Assembly (NCBI GenBank): GCA_030602985.1
Contig: JAUVYR010000003.1
Span: 1 to 60,375, forward strand
Origin: Burkholderiales bacterium
Lineage (GTDB): Bacteria > Pseudomonadota > Gammaproteobacteria > Burkholderiales > Burkholderiaceae_C
Length of the DNA: 60,375 nucleotides
Direction of reading: 5' to 3'
Shown: positions 27,470-35,903 of the stretch, piece after piece
Numbering within the stretch: the first letter of the stretch is position 1
Layout of the letters: every line of letters begins with the position of its first letter
Position numbers and translations under genes: made by a program
The notes under the pieces: model-generated
What the model was told of the DNA's origin: nothing
Seen by the model: only the letters and a program-made list of their open reading frames with translations
The model's database searches: none

Positions 27470-28482
27470 GCCTCCAACTGCGCCCTGCCTGGCTGGCGAT
27501 TGCTGGCCCCACCGCTTCTGGCAAGACTGCACTTGCCTTGGCCATGGCTGCGCGATGGCCAGTGGAAATCATCAGTGTGGATTCGGCACTGGTCTATCGC
27601 GGCATGGACATCGGCACAGCCAAACCCACCGCCAGTGAGCGCGCGGCCGTGCCACATCATTTGCTGGATATCCGCGATCCGGCCGAGTCATACAGCGCGG
27701 CCGAATTCGTTCGTGATGCGACCGCATCGGTGCACGCCATCCGCTCCCGAGGACGCTTCCCATTGCTGGTCGGCGGTACCATGCTCTACTTCAAGGCGCT
27801 GTTTGATGGACTGGATGATCTCCCGCCAGCGCAACCCGATATCCGCCGCCGAATCGAGGCTTGGGCGCAGGAGGCAGGCTGGCCCGCTTTGCATACACAT
27901 CTGTCGGCGTTTGACCCCATCACCGCGGCCCGGCTTTCGCCCAACGACTCTCAACGCATCGGACGTGCGCTGGAAGTGCTCGAAGCCACGGGCAAACCCT
28001 TGTCCTCCTATCACTCGCGCGCTTCGCTGGAACCGAATGCAGACACAAGTGGGCCGACGATCGATAGATTGCCGGGACTCATGTGGTCACTGGAGCCCAG
28101 CGATCGGCGGTGGTTGCACGAGCGCATCGCCCAGCGATTCGACGCGATGCTCCATGAGGGCCTGATCGATGAAGTCCGTCAACTCCGTTCACGAAGCGAT
28201 TTATCGCTGGACTTGCCTTCCATGCGCTGCGTCGGGTACCGACAGGCCTGGGAGTTGCTGGATGAACTGAACCCGGCAAACGATCACGATGCTGGCCCGC
28301 AATGGACCGAACGCCTCAGGGACTTGGGCACAGCGGCCACCCGGCAACTGGCCAAGCGGCAGCTGACGTGGCTGCGAAGCATGCCTTATCGACGGGTGTG
28401 GCCATGCGATCAAGCCGATGTTCTGGAGCAATGCCTGGACGCAGCCCAGGCATGGCTTCCAGAAAGACCATTGGCCGATTAA
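27466..28482 (+). CDS. miaA: tRNA dimethylallyltransferase MiaA
   Basis: A 338-residue enzyme adding a dimethylallyl group to A37 of tRNAs that read UNN codons. The P-loop is [16 protein letters not shown], followed by [39 protein letters not shown] and [11 protein letters not shown], all diagnostic. The GTG start overlaps the MFS stop. It overlaps the convergent nitronate monooxygenase by four bases at its 3' end. In related genomes miaA often lies next to mutL; here about 7 kb separates them. Confidence 0.96.
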   Translation: MSLQLRPAWLAIAGPTASGKTALALAMAARWPVEIISVDSALVYRGMDIGTAKPTASERAAVPHHLLDIRDPAESYSAAEFVRDATASVHAIRSRGRFPLLVGGTMLYFKALFDGLDDLPPAQPDIRRRIEAWAQEAGWPALHTHLSAFDPITAARLSPNDSQRIGRALEVLEATGKPLSSYHSRASLEPNADTSGPTIDRLPGLMWSLEPSDRRWLHERIAQRFDAMLHEGLIDEVRQLRSRSDLSLDLPSMRCVGYRQAWELLDELNPANDHDAGPQWTERLRDLGTAATRQLAKRQLTWLRSMPYRRVWPCDQADVLEQCLDAAQAWLPERPLAD

Positions 28483-29432
28483 AGCGCGAGACGAGCCCGC
28501 GATGCAGCGTATTCCTGCTTCAGCCGGGCCACCAGCTCAGCAGCGGGCACCACCGCATTCACGGCCCCGATACCTTGGCCGCATCCCCAGATGTCTTTCC
28601 AGGCCTTTTTGGCATCACCCCCGAAATTCATCTTGCTGGGATCGCTCTCCGGCAGGTTATCAGGGTCCAGACCGGCCGCTTTGACTGAAGGCTTCAGGTA
28701 GTTGCCATGCACGCCCGTGAACAAGTTGCTGTAAACGATGTTATCAGAGTTACTGTCCACCACACACTGCTTGTATTCCTCGGAGGCGCGTGCCTCGTCA
28801 GTGGCGATGAACGCGGACCCGATGTAAGCAAAGTCGGCCCCCATGGCCTGGGCGGCCAGGACGGCATCGCCTGTCGCAATGGACCCAGACAGCGCGACCG
28901 GTCCCTGAAACCACTGACGGATTTCCTGGATCAGCGCAAACGGGCTTTTCACCCCCGCGTGGCCTCCGGCTCCAGCGGCCACAGCGATCAGGCCATCGGC
29001 TCCTTTTTCGATCGCCTTGCGCGCGAAGAAATTGTTGATGATGTCGTGTAACACCACGCCGCCCCAGCTGTGCACCGCCTGGTTGACGTCTTCCCGGGCA
29101 CCGAGGCTGGTGATGACGATGGGCACCTTGTACTTGGCGCACAGAGCCATGTCATGCTCCAGCCGGTCATTGCTCTTGTGCACGATCTGGTTGATCGCAA
29201 ACGGCGCAGACGGCTGGTCGGGATGGGCCTGATCGTGAGCCGCCAGGGCTTCGGTGATTTCAGCCAGCCACTCGTCCAGCTGGGAAGCCGGGCGGGCATT
29301 GAGAGCCGGCATGGAACCGACGATGCCGGCTTTGCACTGGGCAATGACGAGCTTGGGATTGCTGATGATGAACAGCGGGGAGCCGATCACCGGAAACGGG
29401 ACGCGCTGCAGCGCGGGTGGCAATGAGGACAT
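28479..29432 (-). CDS. Nitronate monooxygenase-family FMN enzyme
   Basis: A 317-residue TIM-barrel flavoprotein of the nitronate monooxygenase (2-nitropropane dioxygenase) family. FMN-binding features are [52 protein letters not shown] and [13 protein letters not shown]. Members oxidise nitronates or act on enoyl substrates; the true substrate here is unknown. It is the last gene of the etfB-etfA-acyl-CoA dehydrogenase unit (12 bases after the dehydrogenase), suggesting a role beside acyl-CoA oxidation. Confidence 0.9.
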   Translation of the reverse strand: MSSLPPALQRVPFPVIGSPLFIISNPKLVIAQCKAGIVGSMPALNARPASQLDEWLAEITEALAAHDQAHPDQPSAPFAINQIVHKSNDRLEHDMALCAKYKVPIVITSLGAREDVNQAVHSWGGVVLHDIINNFFARKAIEKGADGLIAVAAGAGGHAGVKSPFALIQEIRQWFQGPVALSGSIATGDAVLAAQAMGADFAYIGSAFIATDEARASEEYKQCVVDSNSDNIVYSNLFTGVHGNYLKPSVKAAGLDPDNLPESDPSKMNFGGDAKKAWKDIWGCGQGIGAVNAVVPAAELVARLKQEYAASRARLAL

Positions 29433-29444
29433 GCAGACTCCGGT

Positions 29445-31235
29445 TCAGAAGGATTCGAGAGCCATCTCGGTCACGCCAGGCGCTCCCTCGACAATGGCAT
29501 CACGCAGGCCCGGGACACGGGTCAGGATGTGATCGGCGTAGAAGCGGGCTGTCGTGATCTTGGCCTGCATGAATGCAGTGTCATTTCCAGCCGCCAGTTC
29601 GCGCTCGGCCACCAGCAGGGCACGGGCCATCTGCCAGCCCGCCATCAGGTTGCCTGCCAGCATCAGATAGTTGACGCTGCCAGCGTAAATGGCGTTGGGA
29701 TCGCTTTTGGCCTGGCCAGCGATGAAATCCACCGAGCTGATGAACGCTTCGCGTGCCGCTTTCAGGCGCTTGAGCATGGCCAGTGCGTGCGCACTGCCAC
29801 TGACAGCCAGATCGGCCTCGGTGGTTTCGATCTGCTGGCTCAGCGCTTTGGCGCCCTGACCACCGTCGCGTGCGGTCTTGCGACCGACCAGGTCGTTGGC
29901 CTGGATGGCGGTGGTGCCCTCGTAGATGGTCAGGATCTTGGCGTCGCGGTAGTACTGAGCGGCGCCGGTTTCCTCGATGAAGCCCATGCCGCCGTGGACC
30001 TGAACACCCAGCGAGGTGACTTCCAGGCTCATCTCGGTGCTGTAACCCTTGACCAGCGGCACCATGAACTCGTAGAACGCCTGGTTTTGCTGGCGCGTTT
30101 CGGCATCGGGGTGGTTGTGGGCGGCGTCAAAGGCCGACGCGGCGATGCTGGCCATGGCCCGGCAGCCTTCAGTCAGGGCACGCATGGTCATGAGCATGCG
30201 CTTGACGTCTGGGTGATGGATGATCGGCGCTGCCGTGTTCAGGGAACCATCCACCGGACGACTCTGGACGCGGTCACGCGCGTACTGCACGGCCTTCTGG
30301 TAAGCCCGTTCAGCCACCGCGATGCCCTGAACGCCCACCGCGTAACGGGCGGCGTTCATCATGATGAACATGTATTCCAGCCCGCGGTTCTCTTGGCCGA
30401 CCAGATAACCGATCGCCCCGCCGTGGTCACCATACTGCAGGACGGCGGTGGGGCTGGCCTTGATGCCCATCTTGTGCTCGATGCTCACGCAATGCACATC
30501 GTTGCGTGCGCCTATAGAGCCATCGGCCTGGACCATGAACTTGGGCACAATGAAAAGACTGATGCCCTTGACCCCCTCGGGGGCACCCGAGACGCGGGCC
30601 AGCACCAGATGGACGATGTTCTCGGCCATGTCATGCTCGCCATAGGTGATGTAGATTTTCGTTCCGAAAATCTTGTACGTGCCATCCGGCAGGGGCTCAG
30701 CCCGGGTGCGGACCAGCGACAGGTCGGAGCCCGCCTGGGGCTCGGTCAGGTTCATGGTGCCCGTCCATTGACCCGAAATCATCTTGGGCAGGTAGAGCGC
30801 TTTCTGTTCGTCGGTACCGGCCGTGAGCAAGGCCTCAATGGCACCATCAGTCAGCAGCGGGCACAGAGCAAAGCTCAGGTTGGCACTGTTCAAAATTTCA
30901 CCACAGGCCGCGCCGATCGTTTTGGGCAGACCCTGACCGCCGAAATCGGTCGGGTGCTGCAGGCCTTGCCAGCCCCCTTCGGCATACTGCTTGAACGCCT
31001 GCTTGAAGCCGGGGGTGGTCGTCACCTTGCCGTCATGGAATGAAGAGGGATATTTGTCGCCCTCCCAGTTCAGCGGGGCAATCACATCTTCGTTCAGCTT
31101 GGCACATTCTTCCAGAACGGCTTGGGCGGTTTCCAGACCGGCGTCTTCGAAACCGGGCAGCTGGGCCACCTGCTCCAGGTCAGCCAGGTGCTGCAGGTTG
31201 AACAGCATGTCCTTGATCGGGGCTTTGTATGTCAT
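29445..31235 (-). CDS. Acyl-CoA dehydrogenase, long form (about 600 residues)
   Basis: A 596-residue flavoenzyme oxidising acyl-CoA to enoyl-CoA and passing electrons to ETF. Seen motifs are LTEPQAGSDLSLVRT and FGTKIYITYGEHDM in the beta domain, QVHGGMGFIEE and the catalytic glutamate loop ILTIYEGTTAIQANDLVGRK, plus the C-terminal helical extension that marks the 600-residue subgroup. GGAGA lies nine bases before the ATG. Its partners etfA and etfB are just upstream in the same direction. Chain-length preference is unknown. Confidence 0.95.
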   Translation of the reverse strand: MTYKAPIKDMLFNLQHLADLEQVAQLPGFEDAGLETAQAVLEECAKLNEDVIAPLNWEGDKYPSSFHDGKVTTTPGFKQAFKQYAEGGWQGLQHPTDFGGQGLPKTIGAACGEILNSANLSFALCPLLTDGAIEALLTAGTDEQKALYLPKMISGQWTGTMNLTEPQAGSDLSLVRTRAEPLPDGTYKIFGTKIYITYGEHDMAENIVHLVLARVSGAPEGVKGISLFIVPKFMVQADGSIGARNDVHCVSIEHKMGIKASPTAVLQYGDHGGAIGYLVGQENRGLEYMFIMMNAARYAVGVQGIAVAERAYQKAVQYARDRVQSRPVDGSLNTAAPIIHHPDVKRMLMTMRALTEGCRAMASIAASAFDAAHNHPDAETRQQNQAFYEFMVPLVKGYSTEMSLEVTSLGVQVHGGMGFIEETGAAQYYRDAKILTIYEGTTAIQANDLVGRKTARDGGQGAKALSQQIETTEADLAVSGSAHALAMLKRLKAAREAFISSVDFIAGQAKSDPNAIYAGSVNYLMLAGNLMAGWQMARALLVAERELAAGNDTAFMQAKITTARFYADHILTRVPGLRDAIVEGAPGVTEMALESF

Positions 31236-31263
31236 GAAACTTGTCTCCAGAAAGGCAACTCAA

Positions 31264-31287
31264 AAGGGCATCGCGAACGATGCCCTT
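31264..31287 (-). terminator. Hairpin between etfA and acyl-CoA dehydrogenase genes
   Basis: A perfect 10-bp stem (AAGGGCATCG with CGATGCCCTT) around a four-base loop. Read on the minus strand it is followed by TTTTG. It lies 15 bases after the etfA stop and before the acyl-CoA dehydrogenase start, so it looks like a partial Rho-independent terminator that would lower expression of the downstream genes relative to etfBA. Confidence 0.7.
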
Positions 31288-31302
31288 GACTGAGGATGAG
31301 GG

Positions 31303-32232
31303 TCAGAGCGACTTGACCAGTTCCGGCACCGCCGCGAACAGATCGGCTTCAAGGCCGTAATCCGCCACGCTGAAGATCGGGGCCTCGGGGTCCTTGTTGA
31401 TCGCCACGATCACCTTGGAATCCTTCATGCCCGCCAGATGCTGAATGGCCCCGCTGATACCGCAGGCAATGTACAGCTGGGGCGCCACGATCTTGCCGGT
31501 CTGGCCGACCTGCCAGTCGTTGGGGGCGTAGCCGGCATCGACAGCCGCGCGGCTGGCGCCAAGCGCGGCGCCCAGCTTGTCGGCCAGGGGCGTCATGACC
31601 TCGTCGAACTTCTCGCTGCTGCCCAGGGCACGACCACCGGAGACAATGATCTTGGCGGCCGTCAGTTCAGGGCGGTCGCTCTTGGCCAGCTCGCTGCCCA
31701 CGAAAGCGCTCTTGCCACCGTCGGCCACGGCGGCCACGGATTCCACCGCTGCCTGGCCACCCTGGGCGGCCGCATCGAACCCGGTGGTACGAACCGTGAT
31801 CACCTTGATAGCGTCTGTACTCTGCACAGTGGCAATCGCGTTACCGGCATAAATGGGACGCTCGAAGGTGTCAGCGCTGATCACCTGCGTGATGTCGCTG
31901 ATCTGCGCCACGTCCAGCTTGGCGGCCACGCGGGGAGCCACGTTTTTGCCGCTGGCCGTTGCCGGAAACAGGATGTGGGTGTACTGGTTGGCAATGGTGA
32001 GAACTTGAGCAGCCACGTTCTCGGCCAGACCATGGGCGAGGCTGTCACCGTCGGCATGAATAACCTTGGCTACACCGGCGATCTGCGCAGCCGCTTGTGC
32101 CGCACCAGCGGCCTGGTGGCCAGCGACCAGCACATGCACGTCGCCCCCGCAGGCAGCGGCCGCAGTGACGGTATTGAGGGTGGCGCCTTTGATGGAGGCG
32201 TTGTCGTGTTCAGCAATGACAAGAGTGGTCAT
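31303..32232 (-). CDS. etfA: Electron transfer flavoprotein alpha subunit
   Basis: A 309-residue FAD-binding subunit that receives electrons from acyl-CoA and other dehydrogenases. The FAD signature is GQTGKIVAPQLYIACGISGA followed by QHLAGMKDSKVIVAINKDPE, and the C-terminus ADYGLEADLFAAVPEL is typical. An AAGGAA ribosome site precedes the ATG. It follows etfB by 27 bases. Confidence 0.97.
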   Translation of the reverse strand: MTTLVIAEHDNASIKGATLNTVTAAAACGGDVHVLVAGHQAAGAAQAAAQIAGVAKVIHADGDSLAHGLAENVAAQVLTIANQYTHILFPATASGKNVAPRVAAKLDVAQISDITQVISADTFERPIYAGNAIATVQSTDAIKVITVRTTGFDAAAQGGQAAVESVAAVADGGKSAFVGSELAKSDRPELTAAKIIVSGGRALGSSEKFDEVMTPLADKLGAALGASRAAVDAGYAPNDWQVGQTGKIVAPQLYIACGISGAIQHLAGMKDSKVIVAINKDPEAPIFSVADYGLEADLFAAVPELVKSL

Positions 32233-32259
32233 GATGTGTCTTCCTTGTTCCGTACGTCG

Positions 32260-33009
32260 TCAGATGACCTTGGCTTCATTCTTGAGCTTGTCCACGAGGG
32301 CCGCCACATCAGACACTTTGATGCCTGCCTTGCGACCCGCAGGCTCAGCAACCTTCAGGGTCTTGAGTCGGGGCGTCACATCCACGCCGAGGTCTTCGGG
32401 CTTGACCGATTCCAGCGGCTTTTTCTTCGCCTTCATGATGTTGGGCAGCGTGACATAACGCGGTTCGTTGAGGCGCAGGTCGGTGGTGACCACGGCGGGC
32501 AGGCTGACCGAGAGAGTCTCCAGACCGCCGTCAATCTCACGCGTCACCTGGGCTTTGCCATCCGCCACGTCCACTTTGGAAGCAAATGTGGCCTGCGGCA
32601 GATCGGTCAGCGCGGCCAGCATCTGGCCCGTCTGGTTGGCGTCGTCGTCAATGGCCTGCTTGCCCAGGATCACCAGGCCAGGCTGCTCCTTGGCCACCAA
32701 GGCGGCGAGCAGCTTGGCCACGGCGAGCGGCTGCAGTTCCGCGTCGGTTTCAACGTGGATGGCACGGTCGGCGCCGATGGCCATGGCGGTACGCAAGGTT
32801 TCCTGGCACTGCGTCACCCCACAAGACACGGCGATGACTTCGGTCGCCGCACCCTTTTCTTTCAATCGAACGGCCTCTTCCACCGCGATCTCGTCAAACG
32901 GGTTCATACTCATCTTGACGTTGGCAATGTCCACACCCGTGCCGTCCGCCTTGACGCGAACTTTCACGTTGTAGTCCACCACGCGTTTGACGGGGACCAG
33001 AATCTTCAT
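32260..33009 (-). CDS. etfB: Electron transfer flavoprotein beta subunit
   Basis: A 249-residue AMP-binding partner of EtfA. It begins [20 protein letters not shown] and contains [40 protein letters not shown] and the ETF-beta signature region near [21 protein letters not shown] strong AGGAG site lies seven bases before the ATG. It is the first gene of an etfBA-acyl-CoA dehydrogenase-nitronate monooxygenase unit driven from the marked promoter at 33114-33142. Confidence 0.97.
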   Translation of the reverse strand: MKILVPVKRVVDYNVKVRVKADGTGVDIANVKMSMNPFDEIAVEEAVRLKEKGAATEVIAVSCGVTQCQETLRTAMAIGADRAIHVETDAELQPLAVAKLLAALVAKEQPGLVILGKQAIDDDANQTGQMLAALTDLPQATFASKVDVADGKAQVTREIDGGLETLSVSLPAVVTTDLRLNEPRYVTLPNIMKAKKKPLESVKPEDLGVDVTPRLKTLKVAEPAGRKAGIKVSDVAALVDKLKNEAKVI

Positions 33010-33049
33010 GCCTTGCTCCTGTAGAGGTGGTTATCGAAACACTTTCGAG

Positions 33050-33071
33050 TTGACGTTTACGTAAACGTCAA
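33050..33071. promoter_or_regulatory. 22-bp perfect palindrome in the etfB leader
   Basis: Eleven-base arms TTGACGTTTAC and GTAAACGTCAA meet without a spacer, giving complete two-fold symmetry about 40 bases before the etfB start codon. This looks like a dimeric regulator site. It recalls sites I associate with the MerR-type regulator LiuR for branched-chain amino acid and acyl-CoA genes, but that comparison is from memory. No MerR gene is in the window. Confidence 0.7.
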
Positions 33072-33091
33072 TATTCTACGCTCAAAAAAAC

Positions 33092-33103
33092 GAACGACCG
33101 TTC
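33092..33103. promoter_or_regulatory. TetR-type operator candidate flanked by A7 and T7 tracts
   Basis: GAACG-AC-CGTTC is an inverted repeat flanked by seven A on the left (33084-33090) and seven T on the right (33104-33110). It sits just downstream of the predicted -10 box of the etfB promoter, where a repressor would block initiation. Palindromes of this form are common for TetR-family regulators of fatty-acid genes. A bidirectional terminator is an alternative reading, but the inner stem is too short to be convincing. Confidence 0.55.
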
Positions 33104-33113
33104 TTTTTTTGTG

Positions 33114-33142
33114 ATTATAGGGGGGCATCTTGAGCCATGCAA
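33114..33142 (-). promoter_or_regulatory. Sigma-70 promoter for etfBA
   Basis: On the minus strand TTGCAT (33137-33142) and a consensus TATAAT (33114-33119) are separated by exactly 17 bases. Transcription would start near 33107 and run into etfB. It is the best promoter match I found in the window, and both operator-like palindromes lie immediately downstream. Confidence 0.7.
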
Positions 33143-33172
33143 CCCCAAATCCGACTGCTGTATCCGGTCAGG

Positions 33173-33961
33173 TCAGGTGGGCCAGATGGGGGGGCGTTTT
33201 TCAATGAAGGCCTGCACCCCTTCCTGGGCAACTTCATGCGCCATGTTGCATGCCATGGTCTGGCCGGCCAACTGGTAAGCCGCTTCAATCCCTGTTTCAC
33301 GGTGCTGATAGAAAACCGCTTTACCCATGGCAATCGCCATGCGCGGTTTCGCCAGAATCGCCTGGATCAAAGCGTCGACCGCGCTGTCGAGCTCGTCCAG
33401 ACTGACCACACGATTGACCAGGCCACGGGCCTGGGCTTCCTGGGCGGAGATGAACTCACCCGTCAACAGCATTTCCATGGCCACTTTGGTTGGCACATTG
33501 CGCACCAGGGGCACACTGGGCGTGGCGCAGAACAGGCCCACATCGATCCCGTTCACGCCAAAACGGGCCTCCTCGGCCGCCACGGCCAAGTCGCATTGAG
33601 CCACCAGCTGGCAGCCGGCTGCCGTGGCCAGGCCTTGCACCTTGGCGATCACAGGCACCGGCAAGCGCTGGATCTGCATCATCATGCGCGAGCACTGGGC
33701 GAAGAGCTGCTGGTAATAGGCCTGCGAGGGATGGGCCTTCATTTCCTTGAGGTTGTGACCCGCGCAAAAAGCCTTGCCGGCAGCAGCCAGTACGACAACG
33801 CGCGCATGCCCGTCGCGGGCGATGGTGTCCAGAGCCGAGGACAAGGCCGTCAACATCGCTTCGCTCAAGGCATTGAAAGCTTTGGGTGTGTTGAGGGTCA
33901 GGGAATGAACACCGCGTTCGTCGTGCGCGTGAATGAGAATGGGCGGTTCGGCGTGGCTCAT
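33173..33961 (-). CDS. Crotonase-fold protein (enoyl-CoA hydratase family), ECHDC3-like
   Basis: A 262-residue crotonase. Oxyanion-hole regions are AAAGKAFCAGHNLKEM and VQGLATAAGCQLVAQCDLAV. However, the two glutamates used by true enoyl-CoA hydratases appear absent: the expected GCEL reads GCQL, and the second glutamate position in RFGVNGIDVGLF is glycine by my alignment. This pattern suits the ECHDC3-like group, whose reaction is not established. It follows the deacetylase gene by 23 bases and is separated from etfB by its own 163-base gap. Confidence 0.88.
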   Translation of the reverse strand: MSHAEPPILIHAHDERGVHSLTLNTPKAFNALSEAMLTALSSALDTIARDGHARVVVLAAAGKAFCAGHNLKEMKAHPSQAYYQQLFAQCSRMMMQIQRLPVPVIAKVQGLATAAGCQLVAQCDLAVAAEEARFGVNGIDVGLFCATPSVPLVRNVPTKVAMEMLLTGEFISAQEAQARGLVNRVVSLDELDSAVDALIQAILAKPRMAIAMGKAVFYQHRETGIEAAYQLAGQTMACNMAHEVAQEGVQAFIEKRPPIWPT

Positions 33962-33984
33962 GGATGACTGTCCTTATTTAACGA

Positions 33985-34935
33985 TCAAACGTCAGCGAGC
34001 ACACGGATGTGGGCTTCCACGCTGCGGGCCAGCGCACTCAGGTTGTAGCCGCCCTCCAGGATGCTGACGATGCGCCCCTGCGCATGACGCTGGGCCACCT
34101 GCATCAGCTGCTGAGTCATCCAGACGTAATCCTGCTCCACCAGCCCCATCTGGGCCATGTCGTCCTCACGATGAGCGTCGAACCCGGCGCTGATGAAGAT
34201 CATTTCGGGGCGGTGCGCGTCCAGCCTAGGCAGCCAGGCGGCCTCCACCAGTTCCCGGATAGCCATGCCCTTGGTGTAGGCAGGCACCGGCAGATTCACC
34301 AGATTGGGGGCGGAGGCATGCGGCCATTCCGGATAGAACGGGTGCTGGTAAAAGCTGCACATGAGGATGCGGTCATCCCCAGCCACGATGTCTTCTGTGC
34401 CGTTGCCGTGGTGGACGTCGAAATCGATAATCGCCACACGCTTCAGCCCATGACGCTCCAGCGCGTATTTCGCGGCGACAGCGACGTTGTTGAACAGGCA
34501 GAATCCCATGGCTTTGTCTCGGCATGCATGATGCCCCGGCGGACGCACCGCGCAGAAGGCGTTGGGCATCTCGCCCGCCAGCACCGCATCGGTCGCATTG
34601 ATGGCCGCCCCGGCCGACATCAGCGCAGCCTCCCAGGAATGCTCGTTGATGGCGGTGTCGGGATCCAGCTGACGATGGCCGGGCCCTCCGGCCAGAATGG
34701 CTTCGCGCAATTCATCGGTCAGGCCGCGGACCGAAGCGATGTACATGCGATCATGTGCCAGCTCCAGGTCCGCCGTCGTCGCTGGTGTCGCCTCACGGCG
34801 CGTCAGGGCATCGCCCAACCCCGTGATCAGCAGACGATCCTCAATGGCGCCGATACGCTCCGGACATTCCGGGTGCCCAAGCCCCATTTCGTGTTTCAGA
34901 CAGGCTCGGTGTGAGAAATAACCCGTGGAATTCAT
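33985..34935 (-). CDS. Histone deacetylase-like (class II / acetoin utilisation family) amidohydrolase
   Basis: A 316-residue zinc deacetylase. Metal and catalytic motifs are intact: AVRPPGHHACRDKAMGFCLF (tandem His), IIDFDVHHGNGTEDI (Asp and His zinc ligands) and ISAGFDAHREDDMAQM (second Asp). Bacterial members remove acetyl groups from polyamines, lysines or small amides; the substrate is unknown. It heads a two-gene unit with the crotonase. Its start is only 28 bases from the divergent moxR start. Confidence 0.93.
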   Translation of the reverse strand: MNSTGYFSHRACLKHEMGLGHPECPERIGAIEDRLLITGLGDALTRREATPATTADLELAHDRMYIASVRGLTDELREAILAGGPGHRQLDPDTAINEHSWEAALMSAGAAINATDAVLAGEMPNAFCAVRPPGHHACRDKAMGFCLFNNVAVAAKYALERHGLKRVAIIDFDVHHGNGTEDIVAGDDRILMCSFYQHPFYPEWPHASAPNLVNLPVPAYTKGMAIRELVEAAWLPRLDAHRPEMIFISAGFDAHREDDMAQMGLVEQDYVWMTQQLMQVAQRHAQGRIVSILEGGYNLSALARSVEAHIRVLADV

Positions 34936-34963
34936 GGCTGCCTTTTTCCGGTATCGTCACGTC

Positions 34964-35887
34964 ATGGATGCGCCGCAACACATCATCTCCTCATTACTCC
35001 GCCAGCTTACCACGGTGATCGTGGGAAAGGACCCCGCCCTGCGTGATGCCGTCACCTGCCTGCTGGCAGGCGGCCACCTGCTGATTGAAGACGTACCGGG
35101 TGTCGGCAAGACCACCCTCGCCCAGGCCTTGGCTCGCACGTTCGGCCTGGCCTTTTCACGGGTACAGTTCACCTCGGACCTGATGCCCAGCGACCTGACC
35201 GGTGTGTCGGTCTACGAGCGGGAGAAACAGGCCTTCGTCTTCCATCCCGGCCCCCTGTTTGCTCAGGTGCTGCTGGCCGATGAAATCAACCGGGCCAGCC
35301 CGAAAACCCAGAGTGCCCTGCTTGAAGCCATGGAAGAGAAACAGGTGTCGGTCGAGGGAGCGACCCGGCCTTTGCCACACCCGTTTTTTGTGATCGCCAC
35401 TCAAAACCCGCATGATCAGCTGGGCACCCATGCCTTGCCGGAATCCCAGCTGGATCGCTTCCTGATGCGTTTGAACCTGGGCCATCCCAGCAGGCAGGCC
35501 GAGCGGGAATTGTTGCTGGGTCAGGATCGCCGCGCCTTGCTGGATGCATTGCCGGCCCTGCTCGACGCCCCACAGCTGGCCCAGCTACAGGCAGCGGTAC
35601 TGGAGGTGCAGGCGGCCGACACAGTCGTTGCTTATCTGCAGGACCTGCTGGACGCGACTCGCAACGGACAGTGGTTTGTTCAGGGTCTGAGCCCTCGTGC
35701 CGGTCTTGCCATCTTGCGGGCGGCCAAGGCGCGTGCCCTGATAGAAGGTCGGCGTTATGTGGCCCCGGATGACATTGCACTCATCCTGCCCCAGACCGCT
35801 GCCCATCGTCTCGTCGCGGTGGGATCGTCCGGCCGAGGCGCACGCGAACAGGTACAGGCCATGCTGGACGCCACGCCGCTGCCCTGA
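34964..35887 (+). CDS. MoxR-family AAA+ ATPase
   Basis: About 307 residues. Walker A is EDVPGVGKTTLAQALAR and Walker B is VLLADEINRASPKTQSALLE, with sensor region VIATQNPHDQLGTHALPES and the FLMRLNLGHPS stretch typical of MoxR. These ATPases act as chaperones for the metal-dependent or membrane proteins encoded with them, usually DUF58 and transglutaminase partners as here. I chose ATG 34964 (MDAPQHIISS); the frame is open from 34925 but overlaps the divergent deacetylase start. The DUF58 gene follows after 16 bases. Confidence 0.94.
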   Translation: MDAPQHIISSLLRQLTTVIVGKDPALRDAVTCLLAGGHLLIEDVPGVGKTTLAQALARTFGLAFSRVQFTSDLMPSDLTGVSVYEREKQAFVFHPGPLFAQVLLADEINRASPKTQSALLEAMEEKQVSVEGATRPLPHPFFVIATQNPHDQLGTHALPESQLDRFLMRLNLGHPSRQAERELLLGQDRRALLDALPALLDAPQLAQLQAAVLEVQAADTVVAYLQDLLDATRNGQWFVQGLSPRAGLAILRAAKARALIEGRRYVAPDDIALILPQTAAHRLVAVGSSGRGAREQVQAMLDATPLP

Positions 35888-35903
35888 GCCCACACCCGTG
35901 CGA

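Noticed and set aside
29529-31043. A 504-residue open frame on the plus strand
   Set aside because: It is a shadow of the acyl-CoA dehydrogenase, whose catalytic motifs are clear on the minus strand.
31438-33024. A 528-residue open frame on the plus strand
   Set aside because: It is antisense to etfA and etfB, two certain genes, and its translation (His/Gly-rich) has no family features.
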